A DNA stretch of 41,322 bases from Flavobacteriaceae bacterium (lineage in GTDB: Bacteria > Bacteroidota > Bacteroidia > Flavobacteriales > Flavobacteriaceae), in assembly GCA_018623195.1 (NCBI GenBank), contig JAAZVY010000012.1, positions 1 to 41,322 on the forward strand. The letters run 5' to 3'. The notes under the pieces were generated by a model. It was not told where the DNA came from. It did not search any database and saw only the letters and a list, made by a program, of their open reading frames with translations. Of the stretch, positions 24,811 through 34,157 are shown piece by piece. The position numbers and the translations under genes were made by a program. Position 1 is the stretch's first letter. Each line of letters opens with the position of its first letter.

Positions 24811-26250
24811 ATGAAATTGAAGCGGATATTTTACATTCTACTGCTCCCAGCAACCCTCTTATTTAATTCATGCACATCAGACCCTGTCAATCCCGAGATT
24901 GATGAAGTAAGTCTTGAAGACATCGAAATTCAAAATTTCATGTGGAGGTCGATGAACCTCTGGTATTACTGGCAAAGTAGAGTTCCTAATTTGGCAGATT
25001 CAAAGATTGAAAACACTTCAGATTATATTGACTATTTAAACAATAATCCAGACCCAGAGAATTTCATTGAAAGTTTACTTGACCCTGAGGATCGATTTAC
25101 TTTTTATTCAGATGATTACACCGAACTCACCAATACACTATCAGGTATCTCCAAAAGTAATGGGTTAGAATTTGGACTCGTCTTGGAGGCAGAAGACAGT
25201 GACAAAGTGATTTTGTATACCAAGTACACTATTAAAAACTCCGATGCGGAGAGACAAGGAGTTCAGCGGGGAGATTTATTCAATAGAGTAAATGGCACAC
25301 CAATTACTACCTCTAATTATGCTGAATTATTGTTTTCAACCGATGACAGTTATACTTTGGGAAGAGTGGAATACATAGATGGAGCATTTGTAGACAGTGA
25401 AGACGCTGTACTGCTAACCAAAGAAGAAAATTTAGCGGAACATCCGATTTATTTAGACACGATTTTCACCGTAGAGGATAAAAAGATCGGGTACCTTATG
25501 TACAATGCTTTTATCGCTAATTACGATACGGAGGTTATGGCGGTGTTTGATGAATTTCAAAGCAATGGAGTAAACGAAGTGGTTCTTGACCTTAGATACA
25601 ATTCAGGAGGGTCTACCGCATCAGCTAGGAAAATTGCAAGCCGTCTTTACAACGCTACAGAAGAGACCGTGTTTGCCCGCCAAGATTGGAACGAAAAATG
25701 GAATGAAGCCTTTGGGAATCAATTAGAAGATTATTTCGATACCAATAAAGGACTTAACCTTGGGCGAGTTTTTATCCTTACTGAAACCACAAGTGCTTCG
25801 GCTAGCGAACTTCTTATCAATGGATTAGATCCACACATGCAAGTTATCCATATCGGAGACACCACTCGAGGCAAGAACGAATTTTCAATCACTCTGGTAG
25901 ATGATGTTAGCGGTTATTCGAATTTCCCCTTCCTCTATCACCCTAGTAGAGAACCTTACATTAATGCAAATGTTTCATGGGCGCTTCAACCCTTAGTTGG
26001 TAGATATGAGAATTCGGTAGGTTTTTCTGATTACACCACAGGTCTTGTGCCAGATATCATCCAATCCGAGTCGGTGCGAAATATGGGACAAATTGGATCT
26101 ATTACCGAACCGCTGCTCGCTAAGGCAATCGAACAAATCACCGGCGTTGTTTCGTCTTCTCGTGAATCTGAACTATTTACCGCAGATAATGAACCTAAAA
26201 AGACCATTGAATTCAAAAGGCCCTACATGGACGTAACCATTAAAAATTAG
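24811..26250 (+). CDS. S41 family (C-terminal-processing type) protease lipoprotein
   Basis: Envelope serine protease with a Ser-Lys dyad. 479 aa: signal peptide with likely lipidation at Cys21 (LLFNSC, looser than the Gram-negative consensus but common in Bacteroidota), a PDZ domain at about 115-205, then the S41 core with LDLRYNSGGST, the catalytic Ser330 in TSASASELL and Lys355 in TRGKNEF. The 25-residue Ser-Lys spacing equals that in the D1-processing protease. rmuC starts three bases downstream. Divergent from the ECF sigma operon, so it may belong to the same envelope response. Confidence 0.9.
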   Translation: MKLKRIFYILLLPATLLFNSCTSDPVNPEIDEVSLEDIEIQNFMWRSMNLWYYWQSRVPNLADSKIENTSDYIDYLNNNPDPENFIESLLDPEDRFTFYSDDYTELTNTLSGISKSNGLEFGLVLEAEDSDKVILYTKYTIKNSDAERQGVQRGDLFNRVNGTPITTSNYAELLFSTDDSYTLGRVEYIDGAFVDSEDAVLLTKEENLAEHPIYLDTIFTVEDKKIGYLMYNAFIANYDTEVMAVFDEFQSNGVNEVVLDLRYNSGGSTASARKIASRLYNATEETVFARQDWNEKWNEAFGNQLEDYFDTNKGLNLGRVFILTETTSASASELLINGLDPHMQVIHIGDTTRGKNEFSITLVDDVSGYSNFPFLYHPSREPYINANVSWALQPLVGRYENSVGFSDYTTGLVPDIIQSESVRNMGQIGSITEPLLAKAIEQITGVVSSSRESELFTADNEPKKTIEFKRPYMDVTIKN

Positions 26251-26253
26251 GAA

Positions 26254-27540
26254 ATGGCTGAGATCGCACTTACTATACTTGCACTTGTTCTAGGAGGCGC
26301 AGGCTTTTATTTCGGCAAGAGATTAAGTTCTGTTGAGTCGCAAACACTTCTCAATGAACGAATTAGACAGTTAAATGATCAACTTGCTACCTCAGAAACT
26401 AGTTTAAAATCGATTTCTCAAGAAAAAGATGAGCAACTACGCCAGCTCATCCATCTTGAAGCAGAGTTGACCTCACTAAAATCAAAAGAGGATGAGCGGG
26501 TAAAAGAATTAGAAAGCTTACAGAAAAAATTTCAAACCGAATTTGAAAATCTAGCTCAAAAAATTCTCGATGAAAAATCATCGAAAATGAATGAGCAAAA
26601 CAAGGAAAGTATTAAGCTCTTGCTCGACCCGCTCAGAGAACGTATTTCTGACTTCTCGAAAAAGGTAGAGGATTCGAATAAGCAAAATTTAACCTTTCAC
26701 GAAACCTTTAAGGTTGAATTAAAGCACATGCAAGAGCAAAGCCTTCTCATGCAAAATGAAGCTGCAAATCTGGTAAAAGCATTGAAAGGTGATAATAAAA
26801 TGCAAGGAAACTGGGGTGAAATGGTCCTCGAGCGAATTCTTGAGAAATCAGGTCTTCGTAAGGACATTGAATACTCGGTTCAGCAGAGTTTTACAACCGC
26901 AGAAGGTAAGCGCTTGATGCCTGATGTTATTATCAATTTACCCGATGACAAAAAATTCATCGTCGATTCTAAAGTGTCTCTTGTTCACTACGAGCAGTTT
27001 ATCAATACTGAAGATGAAACAGAGAAAGAAACTTTTGCTAAGCTCCATTTAAACTCCATTCAAAGACACATTAAAGAGCTCAGTGAAAAGCGTTACGAAG
27101 ACTTATATGAAGTCAATTCACCTGAATTTGTGATTCTATTTATTGCTATCGAACCTGCTTTCGGTGTTGCTCTCCAAAGAGATCCATTATTGTACTCTAA
27201 GGCTTTCGACCAAAACATCATTCTCGTTACCCCTACTACACTGCTCGCGACATTGCGCACCATTGACGCCATGTGGAATACCGATAGACAACATAAAAAC
27301 GCTCTTGAAATCGCTCAAAAGGCGGGAGCGCTACACGATAAGTTTGTTGGTTTCATTGAAGATATGAATAAGGTCGGACTAAGAATGAATGACGCTAAAA
27401 AGACCTACGAAGATGCCATGAATAAACTTCACTTAGGTCGGGGTAATGTCGTTCGTAGTATCGATAAATTAAGAGAACTAGGTGCTAAAACCAAAAAGGA
27501 TCTACCTGAGGCTAATTTAAATAGAGCTTTAGAGGAGTGA
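26254..27540 (+). CDS. rmuC: DNA recombination protein RmuC
   Basis: Membrane-anchored protein with a predicted PD-(D/E)xK nuclease-like fold that limits inversions at short inverted repeats. 428 aa: a TM helix at about 4-22, a long coiled coil (~30-175), then the RmuC core with KMQGNWGEMVLERILEKSGL, PDVIINLPDDKKFIVDSKVSL and LVTPTTLLATLRTIDAMW. It is coupled to the S41 gene by three bases. Its last 12 bases overlap the convergent pgl gene, leaving no room for a terminator. Confidence 0.95.
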   Translation: MAEIALTILALVLGGAGFYFGKRLSSVESQTLLNERIRQLNDQLATSETSLKSISQEKDEQLRQLIHLEAELTSLKSKEDERVKELESLQKKFQTEFENLAQKILDEKSSKMNEQNKESIKLLLDPLRERISDFSKKVEDSNKQNLTFHETFKVELKHMQEQSLLMQNEAANLVKALKGDNKMQGNWGEMVLERILEKSGLRKDIEYSVQQSFTTAEGKRLMPDVIINLPDDKKFIVDSKVSLVHYEQFINTEDETEKETFAKLHLNSIQRHIKELSEKRYEDLYEVNSPEFVILFIAIEPAFGVALQRDPLLYSKAFDQNIILVTPTTLLATLRTIDAMWNTDRQHKNALEIAQKAGALHDKFVGFIEDMNKVGLRMNDAKKTYEDAMNKLHLGRGNVVRSIDKLRELGAKTKKDLPEANLNRALEE

Positions 27541-28227
27541 TGCGGCGTCCTCATCTAAGAACCAAATCGCATTTTTCACTAAAGTTGCTGGGTAGGTAGC
27601 AGCGGCAGGTTTATAATGGGCAATTTCTTCAACAACGGTCGCCTTAGACGCACCTGAAACTAAAAACACCGTTTGAGTAGCAGCATCAATCATTTTACCG
27701 GTCATGCTTATTCTGCGTTGACCTGAAGGGTGGCTAGCAGCGACGGCATAGGTATCAGCACGGTATAGGTCTATTTCATGGGGGAAAATCGAGGCGGTGT
27801 GTCCGTCCTCACCGAGGCCTAACATCACTAAATCCATGATAGGATGAGACTTTAGAAGTTGATGATACCGATCGGCTTCAACCACTGGATCCTCCTCCCC
27901 TTTAATTCTAAATACACGATTAGTTTGGTGATCGATATGATTCAGTAAATGTTTACAGGTCATCCCATAATTACTCTGTGAATCATTAGGAGCTACACAA
28001 CGTTCATCTCCCCAATAAAAGTAAACAGAAGACCAATCAATTTGTGTACGATAGCGCTCCACTAAGAAATCAAACAATCCGACAGGAGTGCTTCCTCCCG
28101 ATAAAGACCAATGAAAACCCTCCTTGTAACCTAAGGGTGTACTTAACTTTTCTGTAATTAACTGAGCTAAATAATGAGCAAATGCTTCAGTTAAAGCTGA
28201 TTTATTCGAGTAGATTCTTTTATCCAT
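27529..28227 (-). CDS. pgl: 6-phosphogluconolactonase
   Basis: Hydrolyses 6-phosphogluconolactone, step two of the oxidative pentose phosphate pathway. SOL/DevB type with LSGGSTPVGLFDFL, YFWGDERCVAP, YGMTCKHLLNHI and LGLGEDGHTASIFP. From ATG 28227 it has 232 aa; a TTG at 28245 would add six residues but lies inside zwf. The ATG shares one base with the zwf stop (TGATG), a sign of re-initiation coupling. The 3' end overlaps rmuC by 12 bases. Confidence 0.95.
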   Translation of the reverse strand: MDKRIYSNKSALTEAFAHYLAQLITEKLSTPLGYKEGFHWSLSGGSTPVGLFDFLVERYRTQIDWSSVYFYWGDERCVAPNDSQSNYGMTCKHLLNHIDHQTNRVFRIKGEEDPVVEADRYHQLLKSHPIMDLVMLGLGEDGHTASIFPHEIDLYRADTYAVAASHPSGQRRISMTGKMIDAATQTVFLVSGASKATVVEEIAHYKPAAATYPATLVKNAIWFLDEDAASLL

Positions 28228-29765
28228 CAAGATGAAATTACACAATAATTTTCATCATCGGTGAGGTGCTCACCAGGATTTCTCCAATAACCCGGACCCT
28301 CGATAAATTCATTAGACATTTTAGGGCCCCATGTACCCGCAGGATACCCGTGCATCGGCATATTCTGACTATTCCAATGCGCAATGATCGGATCTACAAA
28401 CTCCCATGCCTTCTCAACCTCTTCAGCCCGAGCATAGAGCGTAGCATCGCCGTTTAAAGCATCTAGTAAAAGACGTTCATAAGCCTGCAACACTTTTCGA
28501 TCTGTAAAACTGTCGTAATAAAAATCCATGTTTACTTGCTGAGCCTTAAATCCTTGACCGGGTTGTTTTACACCGAATTTCAAAAGAATACCCTCATTCG
28601 GCTGGATACGAATAACCAAAATATTCTTCTTTGAATGTCCAGCACTATATTGAAATATTTGCTGCTCAGGTCGCTTAAAGTAGATGACAAGTTCTGTAAC
28701 CGTTGTAGGCATTCGCTTCGCTGTCCTCACGTAAAAGGGGGTACCCTTCCATCGCTCATTATCCACGAAAAATCGGACAGCTGCATAGGTTTCGGTTAGT
28801 GATTGTTCAGCAACTCCCTGTTCTTCTCGATAACCTTCAACCAGCGAACCATTAATTCTTGAAGCCGTGTATTGGCCCCTAAGGGTATTACGCTCAATAT
28901 CTTCACCCGTAAGTAATGGTCGTAATGCTTCGAGAGCCTTTACTTTTTCATTTCTAATATCTTCAGAGCTTTCTGACTGAGGAGGCTCCATAACAACCAA
29001 AGAAACTAACTGTAAAAGATGGTTCTGAAACATATCACGAAGCGCTCCTGTGTGATCGTAATAACCACCTCTGAGGGCAACACCATCCGCTTCTGCATTG
29101 GTAATCTCGACACGCTCTATGAATTTGGAATTCCAAAGAGGCTCAAAAATTGAATTAGAAAATCGAGTTACCAAAAGGTTTTGGACCGTTTCCTTGCCTA
29201 GATAATGATCAATTCTGAAGATTTGCTCCTCTTTAAAATATCGATGCAAACCTTCATTAATCGCTTTAGCGGTTCCTAGACTGTAACCAAAAGGCTTTTC
29301 AACTACCAATCGTCGAAATGAAGTTGACCCTTTGTGTTCATCTAACAATCCTGCTGACTTTAACCTTTCAGCGATCGATTCATAAAGATTGGGTGGAGTA
29401 GAACAATAGAATAAATATCTACCCTCTAGTGAAAAAGTCTTATCGGTTTCAAATACCTTTTTTGCCAAGGCCGAATAGTCATCGAGATAATCCTTCTCTA
29501 AGGTGAAGTATAAAAATCGGTCGGCATAATTATCGAAGCTTATTTTACGAACATCCTTCGAAAGGTGTTCATTTTCTAGAAGTACCTTAGTGGCAAATTC
29601 CTCATTAGAAAAAGGACTTCTACCCACGCCAAGTATGCGAGTATTTTGAGAGATTAAATCGCTGTCAAATAGACGGATTAGCGCCGGAATTAATTTTCTT
29701 GAAGTTAGATCACCCGATGCTCCAAATAGAACAATTAATTGAGAATCGGCCTTCGTGAATGACAT
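28227..29765 (-). CDS. zwf: Glucose-6-phosphate 1-dehydrogenase
   Basis: Oxidises glucose-6-phosphate to the lactone with NADP, the entry step of the oxidative pentose phosphate pathway. 512 aa. The dinucleotide-binding GASGDLTSRKLIPAL is at residues 14-28, and the substrate signature RIDHYLGKETVQN carries the catalytic His/Lys. C-terminal EFIEGPGYWRNPGEH. Upstream, TAATTCTG about 19 bases before the ATG is a one-mismatch -7 candidate. It forms an operon with pgl and is divergent from gnd, giving all three oxidative-branch enzymes in one place. Confidence 0.97.
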   Translation of the reverse strand: MSFTKADSQLIVLFGASGDLTSRKLIPALIRLFDSDLISQNTRILGVGRSPFSNEEFATKVLLENEHLSKDVRKISFDNYADRFLYFTLEKDYLDDYSALAKKVFETDKTFSLEGRYLFYCSTPPNLYESIAERLKSAGLLDEHKGSTSFRRLVVEKPFGYSLGTAKAINEGLHRYFKEEQIFRIDHYLGKETVQNLLVTRFSNSIFEPLWNSKFIERVEITNAEADGVALRGGYYDHTGALRDMFQNHLLQLVSLVVMEPPQSESSEDIRNEKVKALEALRPLLTGEDIERNTLRGQYTASRINGSLVEGYREEQGVAEQSLTETYAAVRFFVDNERWKGTPFYVRTAKRMPTTVTELVIYFKRPEQQIFQYSAGHSKKNILVIRIQPNEGILLKFGVKQPGQGFKAQQVNMDFYYDSFTDRKVLQAYERLLLDALNGDATLYARAEEVEKAWEFVDPIIAHWNSQNMPMHGYPAGTWGPKMSNEFIEGPGYWRNPGEHLTDDENYCVISS

Positions 29766-29799
29766 AAACGCTTTTTAATTGGTCAGAATTATTCGATTT

Positions 29800-29832
29800 T
29801 TGCGACAAGGCGAATATACATCCTTAATTTCG
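29800..29832 (+). promoter_or_regulatory. Candidate gnd promoter (TTG-N22-TAATTTCG)
   Basis: TTG at 29800-29802, then 22 bases and the -7 variant TAATTTCG at 29825-29832, 25 bases before the ATG. One mismatch to TAnnTTTG; the spacing is at the long end. Confidence 0.42.
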
Positions 29833-29856
29833 TTTTAGAATTTAAAGTGGATAACT

Positions 29857-31251
29857 ATGAATAAATCAAGTTTCGGTTTAATTGGATTAGGTGTTATGGG
29901 ACGAAATCTACTGCTCAATGTTGCAGATCACGGATTTCAAGTTAGTGGTTTAGATCTTGACCCGAAACAAGTTAGTGCCTTGAAATCTGAGCGTTTAGAA
30001 GGTCACCAGCTTGAAGCCTTTACATCCACTGATGATTTTCTTGCAAGCCTTACCTCACCCAGAACCATCATGCTTTTAGTGCCTGCTGGAGCCATTGTCG
30101 ATCAGGTGATCGAATCATTGGTTCCTAAACTCGATAAAGGTGATTTAATTATTGACGGGGGTAATAGTCATTTTCTTGACACTGAACGACGCGAACAGTT
30201 TCTGAATAGTAAAGGGCTCCTGTTTTTAGGAACGGGTGTTTCTGGTGGTGCTCAAGGAGCACGAAAGGGACCGAGTATTATGCCAGGAGGTGATTTTGAA
30301 GCCTACCAAAGGGTAGCCCCCATTTTCGAAGCAATAACAGCAAAATACAAGAGCGAGCCCTGCGTTTCTTATGTCGGACGATCAGGTGCAGGCAACTACG
30401 TAAAAATGGTTCATAATGGTATTGAATATGCCATCATGCAGAGTATTGCTGAAGTCTACGCACTTTTCAGATCTTACGGATTCTCCAACGCAGAAGTAAA
30501 GACGGCATTTGATCGTTATCAAAAAGGAAGATTATCCTCTTTCTTAATTGAAATAACTGCAGCTATTTTAGGAACGAAAGACCCTGAAGGAAAAGGGGAA
30601 CTCGTCGACAATATTTTAGATAAGGCAAAACAAAAAGGTACAGGCAAATGGACCTCTCAAAACGCCATGGACCTCGGAATCGCGATACCCAGCATTGATA
30701 TGGCAGTTAGTCAACGAGCCTTGTCAGCCTTAAAAGAATTAAGAGTTCAACTATCAGGCAATAAGCCTCATCCAGAAAAGATTGATTTTAATACACTGGT
30801 TGAACAAGCAGAAAAAGCATTGTACGCAAGCTTTGCTATCGCATATGCTCAAGGATTACAACAAATTAGTGAAGCCTCAACAGCTTATGATTATCAAATC
30901 GACCTGGTAAGTGTCATTAAGCTTTGGCGCGGAGGATGTATTATTCAATCGAGAATGTTAGGTGATTTGGCAACCAGTTTTGAAAATGAGTCTATCCTGC
31001 ATTTGTTTGAGTCTTCTCACTTCAAACCAGCCTTATCCGAGGCTGTTGAAGGACTAAGAGAACTCGTTTTATCGGGCGTAAAAAATGCCTTACCTATAGG
31101 AACCCTTTCAAGTAGTCTTAGTTACTATGACACGTTACACTGTTCAGATTTACCGGTGAATATGGTACAAGCGCAAAGGGATTTCTTTGGATCACACACC
31201 TATGAAAGAAAAGACCAGCCGGGTATTTTTCACCACGACTGGTCTCTTTAA
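29857..31251 (+). CDS. gnd: 6-phosphogluconate dehydrogenase (decarboxylating)
   Basis: Converts 6-phosphogluconate to ribulose-5-phosphate with NADPH release. 464 aa, the long E. coli-like form. Motifs: GLGVMGRNLLLN Rossmann start, IIDGGNSHF, VSGGAQGARKGPSIMPGG, GAGNYVKMVHNGIEYAIMQ with the catalytic Lys, and GTGKWTSQNAMDLG. It ends 22 bases before the convergent carB stop. AGACCAG (31212-31218) and CTGGTCT (31239-31245) could fold inside its last codons ahead of CTTT, but the loop is long and I do not call it a terminator. Confidence 0.97.
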   Translation: MNKSSFGLIGLGVMGRNLLLNVADHGFQVSGLDLDPKQVSALKSERLEGHQLEAFTSTDDFLASLTSPRTIMLLVPAGAIVDQVIESLVPKLDKGDLIIDGGNSHFLDTERREQFLNSKGLLFLGTGVSGGAQGARKGPSIMPGGDFEAYQRVAPIFEAITAKYKSEPCVSYVGRSGAGNYVKMVHNGIEYAIMQSIAEVYALFRSYGFSNAEVKTAFDRYQKGRLSSFLIEITAAILGTKDPEGKGELVDNILDKAKQKGTGKWTSQNAMDLGIAIPSIDMAVSQRALSALKELRVQLSGNKPHPEKIDFNTLVEQAEKALYASFAIAYAQGLQQISEASTAYDYQIDLVSVIKLWRGGCIIQSRMLGDLATSFENESILHLFESSHFKPALSEAVEGLRELVLSGVKNALPIGTLSSSLSYYDTLHCSDLPVNMVQAQRDFFGSHTYERKDQPGIFHHDWSL

Positions 31252-31273
31252 TGTTATTCTTGAAAAGAATTTC

Positions 31274-34126
31274 TTATTTCGATAGATACATTTTTCTACG
31301 GGTGTATAAGTCGTAGAAAGCGTCATCTTTCAAATCATCGATAAATAGGATACTCTCTCCGGTACTTTTCATTTCAGGACCCAAATTCTTATTGACATTT
31401 GGGAATTTATTGAACGAGAATACCGGCTGTTTGATCGCGTAACCATTTAATTGTGGATTAAAATTGAAGTCACTGATCTTCTTTTCGCCGAGCATCACTT
31501 TGGTCGCATAGTTCACATAGGGCTCTCCATACGCCTTCGAAATGAAAGGAACCGTTCTAGAAGCACGTGGATTCGCTTCAATAATGTATACCGTATCATC
31601 TTTTACGGCGAATTGAATATTGATTAGTCCAACGGTATTAAGTGCTAGAGCAATCTTTCGTGTATGATCCTTAATCTGCTGCATTACGAACTCTCCTAGG
31701 TTAAAGGGAGGTAATGTAGCATTCGAGTCTCCCGAGTGAATTCCACAAGGCTCGATATGTTCCATAATACCAATGATGTAGACATCTTCACCATCGCAAA
31801 TGGCATCCGCCTCAGCTTCAATTGCTCCATCCAAATAATGATCTAAAAGCAGTTTGTTATTTGGGATGCTACGAAGCAAATCAACCACGTGAGCCTCTAA
31901 TTCTTTCTTATTGATGACAATCTTCATTCCCTGTCCTCCAAGTACATAAGAAGGGCGCACTAATAGTGGAAATCCTAACTCATCCGCAAGCTGTAAAGCC
32001 TCTTCTGCATTTTCAGCCACACCAAACTTCGGGTAAGGAATATTATTGTCTTTTAAAAGTGTAGAGAAACTACCACGGTCTTCTGCTAAATCAAGAGCCG
32101 AGAAGCTTGTACCGATAATCTTCACTCCATATCGCTCTAATTTTTCTGCTAGTTTCAGTGCCGTTTGACCTCCTAACTGAACGATGACACCTTCGGGCTT
32201 CTCGTGCTTAATAATGTCATAGATGTGTTCCCAAAAAATAGGTTCGAAATACAATTTATCAGCCGTATCAAAATCGGTTGAAACCGTCTCTGGGTTACAA
32301 TTAATCATGATCGTCTCGTAATCACACTCAGCAGCGGCTAGAACTCCGTGAACACAACAATAATCAAATTCAATTCCTTGGCCAATACGGTTCGGGCCCG
32401 ATCCTAAAACAACTACTTTCTTGCGGTCGGTCACCACAGATTCGTTAGCAACATAGGTTTCTCCGTCAGCGTTTCTAAGACTTGCCTCGAAGGTCGAGTA
32501 ATAGTAGGGAGTTTGAGCTTTAAACTCAGCAGCACAGGTATCTACCAGTTTATATACACGTTTCACTCCAAGGTCTTCACGCTTTTGGTAAACCTGGCTT
32601 TCAAGGCAATCAAGCATGTGAGCAATCTGACGATCTGCAAACCCTTTTTGTTTTGCCTCAAGAAGTAAATCACGACTAAGAGTTTCTATAGTATAATTTG
32701 AGATTTCTTTTTCAAGAAGATAAAGTTCTTCATACTGACGTAAGAACCAGCGGTCAATTTTAGTAATCTCATGAATTCGTTCTAACGGAATACCTAGTTG
32801 AATCGCATCGTAGATCACGAAAACACGGTCCCAACTCGGCACGGTTAGTTTCTGTATAATTTCATCGTAGTTGGTGTATCCTTTACCATCAGCTCCTAAG
32901 CCGTTGCGCTTAATTTCGAGCGACTGGGTGGCTTTGTGTAATGCTTCTTGAAAGCTTCTTCCGATACCCATTACCTCTCCTACCGATTTCATTTGAAGCC
33001 CTAGAGTACGATCAGCACCTTCGAATTTATCAAAGTTCCATCTTGGAATTTTTACAATAACGTAATCCAGTGTTGGTTCGAATAAGGCTGAAGTCGTACC
33101 TGTAATCTGATTCTGCAGTTCATCAAGCGTATAACCGATAGCTAATTTCGTAGCAATTTTTGCAATTGGGTATCCTGTTGCTTTAGAAGCTAGCGCTGAA
33201 GATCTAGAAACACGAGGGTTAATCTCGATGGCTATAATATCCTCTGCCTCGTCAGGGCTCACAGCAAACTGAACATTACAACCTCCTGCAAAGTCCCCGA
33301 TATTTCTCATCATCTTGATCGCCATGTCACGCATGCGCTGGAAAGTACGATCAGATAGTGTCATCGCGGGAGCTACGGTAATGGAATCCCCAGTGTGGAT
33401 TCCCATCGGGTCCATATTCTCGATCGTACAGATAATAACCACATTGTCGTTCTTATCTCTAAGAAGTTCTAATTCATATTCCTTCCATCCGATGAGTGCC
33501 TTATCAATCATTACCTCATGGATCGGAGAAATCTCAAGTCCATAACTTAACTGCTTGTCGAATTTCTCTGGGTCATAAATAATCGAAGCTCCGGCACCAC
33601 CAAGGGTAAAAGAAGCCCTAACACAAAGCGGAAATCCAAATTCTTGAGCGATCTCTTTACCCTTCAAGAATGAATTTGCTGAGGCTTGAGGAGGCATTCC
33701 TATGTCAATCTTCTGCATCAAATCACGAAATTTCTCACGATCTTCAGTAATCTGAATAGCATCAATATCAACTCCAATAATCTCAACTCCAAAGTCTTTC
33801 CAAATACCCTTTTCGTCGGCCTCAATACACAAGTTTAGTGCGGTTTGCCCTCCCATGGTTGGCAACACAGCATCAATGTTTGGGTGCGCTTTAAGGATCT
33901 CGATAATTGATTTGGTATTCAGTGGCTTTAAATAGACGTAATCAGCCATTGAAGGGTCGGTCATGATAGTGGCTGGATTCGAGTTGATAAGGATCGTTTC
34001 GATTCCATCCTCTCTTAGTGAGCGAAGAGATTGTGAACCAGAATAATCAAATTCACAGGCTTGACCAATTACGATTGGCCCAGAACCAATAATTAAAATT
34101 GAATTGAGATCTTGTCTTTTTGGCAT
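31274..34126 (-). CDS. carB: Carbamoyl-phosphate synthase large subunit, short form
   Basis: Makes carbamoyl phosphate for pyrimidines and arginine using ammonia channelled from CarA. 950 aa against 1073 in E. coli. Both ATP-grasp halves are present: the first opens with ILIIGSGPIVIGQACEFDYSG, the second around VVVLGSGPNRIGQGIEFDYC (about residue 570), and each has its NPR motif (EINPRVSRSS; EANPRASRTV). The protein ends after the second synthetase unit (MKSTGES...MYLSK), so the C-terminal allosteric MGS-like domain (~residues 937-1073 of E. coli) is absent. The size is usual for flavobacteria. carA is not in the window. It lies downstream of the rpmH terminator without an obvious promoter. 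Confidence 0.97.
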   Translation of the reverse strand: MPKRQDLNSILIIGSGPIVIGQACEFDYSGSQSLRSLREDGIETILINSNPATIMTDPSMADYVYLKPLNTKSIIEILKAHPNIDAVLPTMGGQTALNLCIEADEKGIWKDFGVEIIGVDIDAIQITEDREKFRDLMQKIDIGMPPQASANSFLKGKEIAQEFGFPLCVRASFTLGGAGASIIYDPEKFDKQLSYGLEISPIHEVMIDKALIGWKEYELELLRDKNDNVVIICTIENMDPMGIHTGDSITVAPAMTLSDRTFQRMRDMAIKMMRNIGDFAGGCNVQFAVSPDEAEDIIAIEINPRVSRSSALASKATGYPIAKIATKLAIGYTLDELQNQITGTTSALFEPTLDYVIVKIPRWNFDKFEGADRTLGLQMKSVGEVMGIGRSFQEALHKATQSLEIKRNGLGADGKGYTNYDEIIQKLTVPSWDRVFVIYDAIQLGIPLERIHEITKIDRWFLRQYEELYLLEKEISNYTIETLSRDLLLEAKQKGFADRQIAHMLDCLESQVYQKREDLGVKRVYKLVDTCAAEFKAQTPYYYSTFEASLRNADGETYVANESVVTDRKKVVVLGSGPNRIGQGIEFDYCCVHGVLAAAECDYETIMINCNPETVSTDFDTADKLYFEPIFWEHIYDIIKHEKPEGVIVQLGGQTALKLAEKLERYGVKIIGTSFSALDLAEDRGSFSTLLKDNNIPYPKFGVAENAEEALQLADELGFPLLVRPSYVLGGQGMKIVINKKELEAHVVDLLRSIPNNKLLLDHYLDGAIEAEADAICDGEDVYIIGIMEHIEPCGIHSGDSNATLPPFNLGEFVMQQIKDHTRKIALALNTVGLINIQFAVKDDTVYIIEANPRASRTVPFISKAYGEPYVNYATKVMLGEKKISDFNFNPQLNGYAIKQPVFSFNKFPNVNKNLGPEMKSTGESILFIDDLKDDAFYDLYTRRKMYLSK

Positions 34127-34157
34127 TTTTCGTGGTGACTTTCGTTATTTATATTTC

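Noticed and set aside
28228-28245. TTG start for pgl at 28245
   Set aside because: It lies inside zwf; the ATG at 28227 shares a base with the zwf stop and fits the family start.
31212-31245. AGACCAG/CTGGTCT inverted repeat inside the end of gnd
   Set aside because: Seven pairs with a 20-base loop and only a short CTTT following; too weak, and inside coding sequence.
31256-31270. ATTCTT/AAGAAT hairpin in the gnd-carB gap
   Set aside because: All but two pairs are A-T with a three-base loop; poor stability and a broken T run.
33315-33545. 76-codon open frame opposite carB
   Set aside because: Antisense to a conserved CarB segment with no recognisable protein features.
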